In this document: positions 1 to 14,949 of the stretch, piece after piece
Position numbering within the stretch: the first letter of the stretch is position 1
Layout of the letters: every line of letters starts with the position of its first letter
Program-made: the position numbers and the translations under genes
The notes under the pieces: generated by a model
What the model saw: the letters and a program-made list of their open reading frames with translations, nothing else
What the model was told of the DNA's origin: nothing
Databases searched by the model: none
Origin: Thermococcus sp. 2319x1
Lineage (GTDB): Archaea > Methanobacteriota_B > Thermococci > Thermococcales > Thermococcaceae
Assembly (NCBI RefSeq): GCF_001484685.1
Contig: NZ_CP012200.1
Location: forward strand, 1,110,321-1,174,320
Reading direction: 5' to 3'
Length of the DNA stretch: 64,000 nucleotides

Positions 1-324
1 TAAGTCTTTATCGTCTATAAACCCAACATGGGCGTTAAGCTTTAGCTTCGTTTCTTTCTTTATGCGCTCTATCTCTGAAGAATAAAGATCAAGTGGTACT
101 TTCAGCCTTGAATCCATTCCACCGCTTAAAAGACATCCCTTATAGCCCTCTTTCTCAAGCGATTTACAGTATTCGACGAGGTTATGCTTCGTTACTTTCT
201 TCATTCCCTCAAGGTAGTGTTTCCCACAGTGGGCACAGTTTAGGGTGCAGTAGTTTCCAGTAAGGGAAACAGATGGGAAAGAAATACCAGGTATGTAGAC
301 CTTGAGCTTTTTCAAGGGGATCAC
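1..324 (-). CDS. Radical SAM domain protein, N-terminal part (runs off the window)
   Basis: The 108 visible residues begin with a GTG whose GTGA overlaps the stop of the upstream gene, so the two are translationally coupled. Residues 26-33 read CTLNCAHC, the CxxxCxxC motif that binds the 4Fe-4S cluster of radical SAM enzymes, and a glycine-rich segment with SGGMDSR follows near residue 60. The reaction is not identifiable because the C-terminal substrate domain lies outside the window. The family call is firm; the specific function is unknown. Confidence 0.8.
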   Translation of the reverse strand, partial: MIPLKKLKVYIPGISFPSVSLTGNYCTLNCAHCGKHYLEGMKKVTKHNLVEYCKSLEKEGYKGCLLSGGMDSRLKVPLDLYSSEIERIKKETKLKLNAHVGFIDDKDL

Positions 325-677
325 TCCTCGTCGACGCTTGCCTCTATTCTCTCCACATCTTCGATAATGTCTTCCTCCTCTTCTTCGAGGAGGAACTGCT
401 CCTCAAGCTTCTCTTCAAGACTGATCTTTTTCTTTTCTTTCATGGTCAGCTTCTCCGCCTCGGCCACCATGTTTAAAAGCACCGCTGCAAGCCTAGCGGC
501 TGTCTCAGTCCTCATCGAGGCCTTTGCCTCAACATCCTCATTATGTATTGTCATGCTTATGTTTGCCGGTCTGAAGGTTCCCTGCTGGTCTATGTATGCA
601 TCCCAGAGGCTTAAGGCAATGTACTTATCCTTGCTCCCCATGTAAATTCGTATTGTGTATCTCGGCTTATTTACCAT
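321..677 (-). CDS. Small acidic-tailed protein of unknown function
   Basis: This is a 118-residue protein starting at ATG 677, preceded by GGTGA at good spacing. A GTG at 761 is in frame, but it lies upstream of the likely transcription start, because the shared TATA (about 731-740) would start this transcript near 710. The body has a predicted mixed alpha/beta character with repeated basic and aromatic residues (PRYTIRIYMGSKDKY). The C-terminus is a run of glutamates and aspartates. It overlaps the downstream radical SAM gene by 4 nt. I do not recognise the family. Confidence 0.65.
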   Translation of the reverse strand: MVNKPRYTIRIYMGSKDKYIALSLWDAYIDQQGTFRPANISMTIHNEDVEAKASMRTETAARLAAVLLNMVAEAEKLTMKEKKKISLEEKLEEQFLLEEEEEDIIEDVERIEASVDEE

Positions 678-727
678 GAGCTTCACCAACTGTTGTTTGT
701 CTCCCGTCAATAAAAGTCTTTTGAAAA

Positions 728-742
728 AAGGTTTAAAAGTCT
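728..742. promoter_or_regulatory. Divergent TATA region for the small acidic protein gene and the C/D RNA
   Basis: The segment at 731-740 (gtttaaaagt) reads as a TATA-like element on both strands. About 25 bp to the right it would start a transcript near 760, just before the C box of the RNA at 761-817. About 25 bp to the left it would start the acidic protein mRNA near 710. This is placement inference with no transcript data. Confidence 0.5.
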
Positions 743-760
743 CATGTGAAGTGTATAACA

Positions 761-817
761 CCCAATGAAGAGTTCAGCCTTACCTGAATCGTGATGAGGG
801 AGTGACGGACTGAGGGG
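761..817 (+). ncRNA. C/D box guide sRNA (predicted 16S rRNA 2'-O-methylation guide)
   Basis: The elements sit in the canonical archaeal order: C box at 765-771 (atgaaga, one mismatch to RUGAUGA), a 12-nt guide at 772-783, D' box ctga at 784-787, C' box gtgatga at 791-797, a second 12-nt guide at 798-809, and D box ctga at 810-813. Flanking ccc (761-763) and gggg (814-817) can form the terminal stem. A TATA-like element lies about 25 bp upstream. The D guide is complementary to the universal 16S segment CCGUCACUCC, and the D' guide to AAGGCUGAA of archaeal 16S (targets recalled from memory). The +5 rule then predicts methylation at U1406 and G902 (E. coli numbering). Its 3' end abuts the leader of the CDF gene. 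Confidence 0.8.
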
Positions 818-825
818 ATTTCCCA

Positions 826-1686
826 ATGGAAGAAGTTTACAGACCCTTAATGGTGAGCATTCTTGGGAATATCTTTTTAGCTATTCTGAAAGTTTCTGTG
901 GGGTTCCTTTACTCCAGTTTGGCCTTGATTTCTGACGGCATACACTCTCTCTCAGATGTTGTGACAAGTGTTGTGGGCTACCTTGGGGTCAAAATCTCCT
1001 CTAAACCTGCTGATAAAACCCACCCTTTTGGCCATTCCAGATTTGAACCCCTCTTTGCCTTTTTTATAGGTATGGCGCTCTTTTTGGTGGCCTATGAGGT
1101 AGGAAGAGATGCCCTGGAGAGGATTTTCGCCGGATATACTATTGAAGTGAACTCGATTATGCTTGCCATTGTGGTGCTTTCTATTGTTTCAAAAGAGGCA
1201 ATGACTCAATACTCCCTTAGAATTGGGAGGAAACTCAACAACCAAATACTTATTGCAGACGCATATCACCACAGGAGCGATGTATTAAGCAGCATAGCCG
1301 TGTTTGTTGGCCTGCTCCTTCAAAGGTTTGGCTTTACCTACGGAGATGCCCTGGCAGGACTTATCGTGGCTCTGCTGGTAGGGAAAGTGGCGGTTGAGAT
1401 AGTCTTCAAGAACGTGAACTACCTAACGGGAACTTCTCCACCCTTTGAGCTCTGTGAAAAAATTAAAGAAACTGCCCTTGGCGTTGAAGGCGTTGTGGGT
1501 GTTCATGATTTAAGGGCACACCACGTTGGTCCAAAGTTGCATGTTGAACTGCACATAGAGGTTCCTCCCCATATAACCCTCAAAGAGGCTCACGACATAA
1601 GCGAAGAAGTTAAAAGGAGAATCGAAAAGATTGATGAAGTCGAGGTAGCGTTTGTCCATGTAGACATCAAAGGGATAACGGAGTGA
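826..1686 (+). CDS. Cation diffusion facilitator (CDF) family metal exporter
   Basis: This 286-residue membrane protein would export divalent metal ions (Zn, Fe, Mn or similar) in exchange for protons. It has several hydrophobic segments in the first 200 residues. Metal-site motifs are visible: HSLSD near residue 40 in TM2 and HHRSD near residue 150 in TM5, together with HPFGHSRFE in the loop between. A soluble C-terminal domain with GVVGVHDLRAHHVG and a HVELHIEV segment follows, typical of the CDF dimerisation domain. ATG 826 has GAGGGG upstream. It is followed directly by the ferritin-like gene, suggesting a metal-handling operon. The substrate cannot be read from the sequence. Confidence 0.9.
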   Translation: MEEVYRPLMVSILGNIFLAILKVSVGFLYSSLALISDGIHSLSDVVTSVVGYLGVKISSKPADKTHPFGHSRFEPLFAFFIGMALFLVAYEVGRDALERIFAGYTIEVNSIMLAIVVLSIVSKEAMTQYSLRIGRKLNNQILIADAYHHRSDVLSSIAVFVGLLLQRFGFTYGDALAGLIVALLVGKVAVEIVFKNVNYLTGTSPPFELCEKIKETALGVEGVVGVHDLRAHHVGPKLHVELHIEVPPHITLKEAHDISEEVKRRIEKIDEVEVAFVHVDIKGITE

Positions 1687-1691
1687 GAGGA

Positions 1692-2132
1692 ATGAAACTT
1701 GAAGAACTCCTGCAGAAGATAGTTCACCAAGAGAACGAGCTTTACAACCTCTACAAGCTTGGAGAGACTTTTGCTACCTATGGATATCCCTCCTTAATCG
1801 AACATTTCCAGTGGCTCGCAAGTGAGGAGCTAAGGCACAGGGATACAATCGAAAAATTCCTTCGCGAGGGAACACTTGAAAACACCGCAATTATAGATTA
1901 CATTGATTCTCTAAGCCTGGAGCCCTACTTCCAAGATGAGAGGGCTGAACCGCAAACCTTAACGGATCTTGTTTTAGAGGCGCTCATAAGGGAAAAACAC
2001 AGTTATGAGCTCTATAAAAAGCTAAGCCAAATACTCAGCGGTTCTCTAAGCGAGATATTCGGGATAATGGCTCAGGAAGAGCTCAAACATGCCTACAGGC
2101 TGAAGATTATCTATGAGGGTTTGGAGGAATAG
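1692..2132 (+). CDS. Ferritin-like / rubrerythrin-like diiron protein
   Basis: This 146-residue all-helical protein has two ExxH iron ligand motifs, EELRH at about residues 45-49 and EELKH at about 129-133. Additional glutamates come from ENELYNLY near residue 14 and EKHSYELY near residue 100. That is the four-helix diiron pattern of the rubrerythrin/ferritin superfamily, without the rubredoxin-type CxxC domain. ATG 1692 is favoured over GTG 1683 because GGAG lies about 8 nt before it. The gene begins just after the CDF exporter stop. A role in iron storage or peroxide detoxification is inference. Confidence 0.8.
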   Translation: MKLEELLQKIVHQENELYNLYKLGETFATYGYPSLIEHFQWLASEELRHRDTIEKFLREGTLENTAIIDYIDSLSLEPYFQDERAEPQTLTDLVLEALIREKHSYELYKKLSQILSGSLSEIFGIMAQEELKHAYRLKIIYEGLEE

Positions 2133-2302
2133 CTGGATAAAATATCCGACTTAGGTATTTTTCTACTCTTTATTATTCCGACAGAGCTCATCTTCAATAT
2201 TTGTCATCTTGGCAATCCACAGCGGGGCAAGGTATATTTACCTTACACGCACATTACTCTCTACTGATACTTTTACTAATGTGTCGCGGAATAGTAAAAT
2301 AA

Positions 2303-6163
<3,861 letters not shown>

Positions 6164-6213
6164 CTCTCTATTTTAAATTTGTTCCATGCTGTTTTAATAG
6201 AGGGCAAGAATTC

Positions 6214-6241
6214 TTCAAATCGTGGTAATGGTCGTATTACC
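6214..6241. promoter_or_regulatory. Inverted repeat upstream of the cas6 promoter
   Basis: A palindrome with 7-bp arms (tggtaat / attacca) separated by six bases lies about 10-15 bp upstream of the TATA region of cas6 and about 60 bp after nrdJ. It could be an operator or activator site for the cas operon. No T-run follows, so it is a poor terminator. The function is inferred from position only. Confidence 0.4.
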
Positions 6242-6245
6242 ATCC

Positions 6246-8826
<2,581 letters not shown>

Positions 8827-8849
<23 letters not shown>

Positions 8850-9216
8850 AGATTTGGTCGTATCCTTGTTGGGGGCCATCGACAGCCTGATAGATTGGAG
8901 TGCAATGGGCGACAAAGTTCGCAAGAAGAAGTACTCCATTATGGCTAAGAGAATCGCAGTGGTGGCTAAAAGCTCTAACAACCTCAACGAGTTTATTGAG
9001 AAACTCCTCAGCCAGATTGCTGGAGATTCCCTCTATGTTTCCAGAGAAAAGGGCGAGAAATTCCAGGAAGTGTACAGAAAAGCCAAAGCCCGCGAGAATG
9101 AACTCCTCAAGTTCCTGAAGGACTATCCCTACCTGAGCACGGTTTTGTATTCCGCTTATGTCGAAAGCTTAGGAGGTGGAAAGAATGCGGATAACACTCA
9201 GAATGAAAGCTCTTGA
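8827..9216 (+). CDS. Putative small subunit (Cas11-like) of the compact Cas10 cassette
   Basis: This 129-residue, mostly helical, highly charged protein overlaps the large-subunit gene by 23 nt. GTG 8827 is chosen because GGAGGTG lies six bases before it; the longer frame from 8767 lies within the upstream gene. Size, helical character and position between large subunit and Cas7-like gene fit the Cas11/Csm2/Cmr5 small subunits that line the effector backbone. I see no motif that proves this, since small subunits share little sequence. Confidence 0.6.
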
Positions 9217-10138
9217 ACCCATAAGTGTGGGCTATGAGTCCATCGGAATTGAGACGTTGCTATACTCGCTCCCAATTGTCAAGGAGGACGGAATCGCCAT
9301 TGAAGTTCCAATAATCCCCGGAAACAGTCTTAGAGGTGTTCTAAGAGACGAAATGGCAATGCAGTTTCTTGAAGATGTAAAAGCAAAATTAACAGAGAAG
9401 TGTTCGGAAAAAGGTGATAAACAACTAAAAGTCCACATTGGGACGCTCCTCTCAATGTTCAGCGGAGGCATTCTGAGCGGAGAAGACACAGAGGATAGAA
9501 CCTTGGACATAACAGACGTCATGAATAATTACGTTTATCCCCTTCTGCCGCTTTCGATCATGGGAGTTGCACTCAAGAAAGTCATCATCCCAGGAAAGCT
9601 CAAAGTAGGGATTGGCTATCCTCTTACAGAAGAGACTAAGGATTTACTGGCAGATCTCGGTGTTAATCCCGAAAAGAAAGTCCCTCCACTCTCAGAGATC
9701 CTGTCTTCTGTGTTGATCACCCGCAAAGACGATACTGCCAAGGTAATGCAGCTCAAGGAATTAATTGCAGAAATTGAAGGAAAACCAGAGGATGTAAAAG
9801 CAGACGACAGTGCTATTCAGCAGAGACTGTATCGTCAGGTCGTAGTACCGGGCACAATCTTTTACAGCTACATTGAAGATGTTATACCCATGACCGACGC
9901 TGAATGGGGACTTGTCCTAAAAACTCTCAAACGCCTGAACCGTGTAGGAGGCCGTGTGGCAGGCGGACTTGGAAAAATCAAAGTAGATGTGGAAGGAGTG
10001 TCAGATGAAAATAGTTACATTAAGAGTTATGAAAAGTTTATCTACAATAACATAGAAAACATATCAAAGGCTCTAAAAACGGACCCAAACAGCTTCTTCA
10101 AGAAGGATAGCAAATCAAAAAAGAGTGCTAAGGGATGA
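9185..10138 (+). CDS. Cas7-like RAMP backbone subunit of the compact Cas10 cassette
   Basis: This 317-residue protein has the RAMP signature IIPGNSLRGVLRDEM at about residues 43-57, the same form as IPGSSLKG in Csm3. An RRM-like start (MRITLRMKALEPISVG) and a late glycine-rich stretch RVGGRVAGGLGKIKV are also present. It would polymerise along the crRNA. At the loop where Csm3/Cmr4 carry the RNA-cleaving Asp, the residue here appears to be Glu23 (IGIETL). ATG 9185 sits six bases after AGGAGGTG; an in-frame GTG at 9176 is part of that ribosome site. There is only one Cas7-like gene, unlike III-A or III-B, which have two or more. Confidence 0.75.
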   Translation: MRITLRMKALEPISVGYESIGIETLLYSLPIVKEDGIAIEVPIIPGNSLRGVLRDEMAMQFLEDVKAKLTEKCSEKGDKQLKVHIGTLLSMFSGGILSGEDTEDRTLDITDVMNNYVYPLLPLSIMGVALKKVIIPGKLKVGIGYPLTEETKDLLADLGVNPEKKVPPLSEILSSVLITRKDDTAKVMQLKELIAEIEGKPEDVKADDSAIQQRLYRQVVVPGTIFYSYIEDVIPMTDAEWGLVLKTLKRLNRVGGRVAGGLGKIKVDVEGVSDENSYIKSYEKFIYNNIENISKALKTDPNSFFKKDSKSKKSAKG

Positions 10139-10166
10139 ATTGTCACAGCATCTGGTGATGCGGGCT

Positions 10167-11069
10167 ATGTACTTGGTGACACTGAAGTTTAGAGTACACC
10201 CTCTTGCTTTATCCCTCTCAAACCCCAATGAGCTCTCACAGGAAATGCTAACATTAGATGGACCACTTGCGTTTGCAGAGTACTATAAAAAGAAACTCTC
10301 CACAAGCAAAGACTGGAGAATTAAATACTTAGAAGACACACTCTTTCCAAAAAAGGAATTAGAATGGGCTTCTAGCATTAAAAGCTCCTACCTATTGCCG
10401 ACCGTATTAGACAAAGAAAACGAAATAGTTAAATTACTGACTCCTATGGGGTTCTCTGCACTATTTTCCATTGATAATCAGCGTGCTAAATATGAGTACT
10501 CCAAGGGGAAATACCCAAGAAGGCTCGAATCTTCCCAAATAATCCTAAGATTGGGGCGCAGAGACGACATACTTAAAGCAGAGGTCTTCCGCAAGGCAAA
10601 GAATATAACCTTAACGAAACAAGTTAAACTCCCCAGTTCCCAGAGTGGGCCGTATAAGGCAGTCGATTACACAGTAAAACTCTACACTACTCATATATTG
10701 TGGGCGTCGATTGTAGATGGAATATCAAAAAAAGAACTTGAAGATCTTCTACTCATCCTCAAAAAGTTTGGAATAGGCAAGAAACGCAACATGGGATGGG
10801 GGGATCTGTTAGGATACAACATCTATGACTTAAAGAAAGACTCAGTAACGCCAGAGTTCATAATACATAGCAGCGATGACTCACGATACTTGGAGACCAT
10901 ACGACCAGTATCTCCAAAAAAGATTGCAGAACTCATAGGAAACCCTAATAGAAAGACTAGGAGCAAAAAGTACGTATTGATAGACTCCAAGCTGGAATAT
11001 GGGGCAGATGGGCCCCCCTATTGGAGGAGACAGCTCGTTGTTAAGTCCGCTTTATTCCAGATCACCTAA
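10167..11069 (+). CDS. Cas5-like RAMP subunit of the compact Cas10 cassette
   Basis: This protein of about 300 residues has the RAMP glycine-rich loop FGIGKKRNMGWGDLLGY near residue 210, resembling the Csm4/Cmr3/Csx10-type Cas5 proteins that bind the crRNA 5' tag. The start is uncertain: ATG 10167 has GGTGAT upstream, ATG 10158 is also in frame, and the open frame extends to 10125 inside the preceding gene. The last visible domain ends YWRRQLVVKSALF. It is the final gene of the cassette; 25 nt later the truncated cas1 begins. Confidence 0.65.
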   Translation: MYLVTLKFRVHPLALSLSNPNELSQEMLTLDGPLAFAEYYKKKLSTSKDWRIKYLEDTLFPKKELEWASSIKSSYLLPTVLDKENEIVKLLTPMGFSALFSIDNQRAKYEYSKGKYPRRLESSQIILRLGRRDDILKAEVFRKAKNITLTKQVKLPSSQSGPYKAVDYTVKLYTTHILWASIVDGISKKELEDLLLILKKFGIGKKRNMGWGDLLGYNIYDLKKDSVTPEFIIHSSDDSRYLETIRPVSPKKIAELIGNPNRKTRSKKYVLIDSKLEYGADGPPYWRRQLVVKSALFQIT

Positions 11070-11519
<450 letters not shown>

Positions 11520-11667
11520 GATGTTAAGAGATCTCTAAACAGAAACGCATGAAGTCAGATAACCCCGATAAAAAGGCTTCAATAAGCACCCTCCTCTAAG
11601 GGTGGAAAAACTATGTTTAGATTTTTCTGAACATTATCATCATCCTTGTTAAACATATCCTAAACGT

Positions 11668-12067
<400 letters not shown>

Positions 12068-12068
<1 letters not shown>

Positions 12069-13015
12069 TGTTTTTAAGCGTTGGAGTTAGGTTTGAGGCC
12101 AACGTTGAGGCTCTGAACATGGTCGAAACAGCTGGAAACTACGGCAAGCACAGGCGCGTTCCGTACCTTGTTGAGGAGGACGGTAGGTTGAAGACTGTAT
12201 ACGTGCCAGCTATAAGCGGTGAGAGCCTAGCCCATGCATACCAGGAGCATCTTGTGAGGGAGGCTCTCTCCATAGGCTTGCCAGTATGTGATGACTGCCA
12301 GAGGGGGGAGTTCTACAAGTCTATGAACAAAGTCCACCTTGAGAAGAAAGTCTCCCCCATTCCAGAAGATCCCAGGGCTATCGAAGAGGCCATCGTTAAA
12401 GCCTGCGTAGTTGAAGATGTTGGTGGGTTCCTTTATGCTGAAAAGCCCCCTGTAAGGAGAACTTCGGCTTTTCAAGTCAGTTACGCCCTCCCAGTCAAGT
12501 CGGTCGCTCTCTTCGCCACTTCCGAGCCACAGCTTCACGCCAGGCACGCTCAGATGGACGCATCGAGCAAGAAGGGTAATGCCTCTGAGCAGATGATATA
12601 CTACGTCGAGACCGGCACTGCCCTTTACGGCTTCACATTCAACCTGGACCTCGATGCAGTCGGCGTTAGCGCAATAACCTCAAAGCCAATAATTGATGAG
12701 AACGAAATAAAGAAGAGACGCGAAGCATCGCTAAAGGCTCTTTTCAGGATGCTGTCATCCAGTCAGTTCGGAGCCAAGCTCTCCCGCTTCTTCCCCGTTG
12801 GGGGAATAAGGGAGCTTGTCGTGGTAGTAACGGAACATCCCTTCGTCGTTACCTCACCTATCTACGACGACTACATCGAGAAAACCAAGAAACGGCTGGA
12901 AGTCCTCAATGGCCTCGGGGAAGAGACCTTCCTTGCCGTGGCCGACGGTGAAAAAGTCCCAGAAGAGGCCCTGAAGGAGGTGATTGACTACCTCCACGGA
13001 AAGGGAGCCTTTTGA
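12068..13015 (+). CDS. cas7: Cas7 (Csa2), type I-A Cascade backbone
   Basis: This 315-residue protein of the DevR/Csa2 family coats the crRNA spacer in the I-A effector. It starts MFLSVGVRFEANVEALNM and has the conserved PAISGESLAHAYQEHL segment near residue 55 and GNYGKHRR, features typical of Cas7a. ATG 12068 follows GGAGGTG with seven-base spacing; GTG 12065 is an alternative. CDDCQRG near residue 75 adds a CxxC. It is tightly coupled to csa5 and cas5a. Confidence 0.93.
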
Positions 13016-13025
13016 GGTGATCCCC

Positions 13026-13760
13026 TTGACTTTATTTTTAAAGGTTCAGCTGAGGCCTACCGGAATAATAGCCCTTCGCGCCCTTCCCCAGAGCAAGATG
13101 CGTATTGCTCTGCGCCACATCCCGCCAACCACACTAATAGGTGCAATAGCGTATCCCCTCCTCCACATCGGCGGTGACAGAGGGGAGACCATCTACGAGA
13201 AGAAAAACTTCAAGAGCAAAGCGGAATTCGTAATGAGCCTCTTTAAATGGGCCACCATTAAGATAGAAGGCAAATCAAAGCTCTACGGTTCCCTACTGAA
13301 AATCAATACAATTTACCGCGGTAACGTTCAGAGTGCAGTAACCTCATTTCCCTTTGCGGTCCTATATGGTGAATTCGATAACTCCCTAACAGCCGTGTAT
13401 CTTATCGACGAGGAGGCCTTATCGAATAGCATATACGGCCCAAAAGACCTCGAAAGAGCCGCGTGGGGGATAACAAGGATAGGATCGAGGGAATCAATAG
13501 TCAGTGTTGAAGAGGTAAAAATGGGAAAGGCGGTATTTCGGGAGGCTGACGAAGTCAGAACAGCGTATGCCTTCCCCTTTAAAGGGGTCAATGTGCAGGG
13601 AGAGGGGACTCTCCAAACAGTTATTGACTGGCGCTCTGGAATCGGTGACTACTCCAACGCCAAACGCATGGTAATGTTTTACCCGGAAGGGAAAGTTGAT
13701 GTCAGAGGAAAACTCTCAACTGTGGAGATCGACGGGGAGGTGGTAGTTCTTGCTCCTTGA
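13026..13760 (+). CDS. cas5a: Cas5a, type I-A Cascade crRNA 5'-end binding subunit
   Basis: This 244-residue RAMP protein starts at TTG 13026, five bases after GAGGTGA, giving MTLFLKVQLRPTGII. The longer frame from 12984 runs inside cas7. The characteristic Cas5 N-terminal strand and the RHIPPTTLIGAIAYPLL motif near residue 40 are present. It would cap the 5' tag of the crRNA. The end overlaps cas8a2 by 11 nt. Confidence 0.9.
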   Translation: MTLFLKVQLRPTGIIALRALPQSKMRIALRHIPPTTLIGAIAYPLLHIGGDRGETIYEKKNFKSKAEFVMSLFKWATIKIEGKSKLYGSLLKINTIYRGNVQSAVTSFPFAVLYGEFDNSLTAVYLIDEEALSNSIYGPKDLERAAWGITRIGSRESIVSVEEVKMGKAVFREADEVRTAYAFPFKGVNVQGEGTLQTVIDWRSGIGDYSNAKRMVMFYPEGKVDVRGKLSTVEIDGEVVVLAP

Positions 13761-14949
13761 AGCGCTGGCCAGGTACCCCTACGAGGGCCTCACGAGGGAA
13801 CTACTCTCGCTTGGAATGTCTTGGGTGGTCATGAACTCGGGGCTTGAACCCGATGCCGAGGAGCTGGCCGATTCCCTTGAAGGTGCCCTCCGCTCCCTCA
13901 GGAATAAGGTAAAGGCGCACACCTCCAAGATGGGCAGGAACGACAGGGATTCCTTCGATAAAGTCCTGAAGGTATGGTTCAACAGGAGCGCTCCAGAAAC
14001 TTACGGTGAACTCTTTGAACTTGTGCTCACTGAGACCATAAAACTCCTCAGAGATGGAGATATAGATCCCAGCGAGTCTTTATCCTCAATAAAAACGGAC
14101 AAAAACGGGACTTATCTTGGAGTGACGTATAACGGGGAACAGGCCATTTTACCAGCAATAATCAAGCAACCCGAATATTACGAACGCCAAAGTGGCTTCC
14201 TAAGTCCGACAACCGGCCAGAAAGCTCAGATACGTATGGATCCCCTATGGTTCTCTTTCACGGTTCTCGGATTCTTCACGGGGTTTGCCGGGTTCATAGG
14301 TGGAAAATACTACCTCATGACAAAGCCCGGAATAGAAGGCCTCTGGCCCTATGAAGTCGAGGACGTCATCGTAAAAGGTCTGCTCCCCCTAACCGAGGCG
14401 GGGATCTCGGGCAGGGTCTCGCTGAGCACGGAGGAACTCTACGAGATAAAACTTGCTATGAAGCTCGCCGAGGAGAACAGAATCCTGCCCGAGGAAGTTT
14501 ATCCCGTCACTCTGCACCTTATCAGCCTTGAAGGACAGGTGTACACCGAACTCAAGACCCTCCAGCTTGACCTTTCGGGGCTTAGCGGGTACTTGAACGC
14601 CTACGTGAAACGCATAAATGCTCTGGCTACCAGTGGAGTACAGATGACCGTGAAGTTGAAGGAAGGAGAAGCGCAGGTTGAGAAATATCCCCTCTGGGCG
14701 CTTGTGGACATCGCCGAGAGGGAACTTAGCAAGGGCGTGAGCGGCGATGGGGAGATGCTGGCTTACATCTTCGTCAAGGACCTCTACAGAGCCATTAACA
14801 GCGGAGATAGGAAGCTCATCGAGGATTCCGTCTTTAGACTCTTCCGCCAGGGGAGGGCGTTGCTTGAGGGAAGCGGGCGCGCGAGTGGTCAGCTGAGGAT
14901 AGTGCTGAAGGCCTTCATGTGGCGGGAACACCTAGGGGTGCTCCTATGA
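13750..14949 (+). CDS. cas8a2: Cas8a2 (Csa4), large subunit of type I-A Cascade
   Basis: This 399-residue protein starts at TTG 13750, six bases after GGGAGGTGG. It has the length and operon position of Csa4, between cas5a and cas3. The Csa4 family recognises the PAM and helps recruit Cas3. Sequence conservation in this family is low. I recognise it from context and from the glycine/phenylalanine-rich segment FTVLGFFTGFAGFIGGKYY near residue 180. Its TGA overlaps the ATG of cas3 (ATGA). Confidence 0.85.
   Translation: MLLEALARYPYEGLTRELLSLGMSWVVMNSGLEPDAEELADSLEGALRSLRNKVKAHTSKMGRNDRDSFDKVLKVWFNRSAPETYGELFELVLTETIKLLRDGDIDPSESLSSIKTDKNGTYLGVTYNGEQAILPAIIKQPEYYERQSGFLSPTTGQKAQIRMDPLWFSFTVLGFFTGFAGFIGGKYYLMTKPGIEGLWPYEVEDVIVKGLLPLTEAGISGRVSLSTEELYEIKLAMKLAEENRILPEEVYPVTLHLISLEGQVYTELKTLQLDLSGLSGYLNAYVKRINALATSGVQMTVKLKEGEAQVEKYPLWALVDIAERELSKGVSGDGEMLAYIFVKDLYRAINSGDRKLIEDSVFRLFRQGRALLEGSGRASGQLRIVLKAFMWREHLGVLL

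Noticed and set aside
367-645. Serine-rich plus-strand frame opposite the acidic protein
   Set aside because: It is the antisense of the glutamate-rich tail.
14389-14931. 180-codon minus-strand frame inside cas8a2
   Set aside because: Antisense shadow; the coding strand has coupled overlaps with both neighbours.
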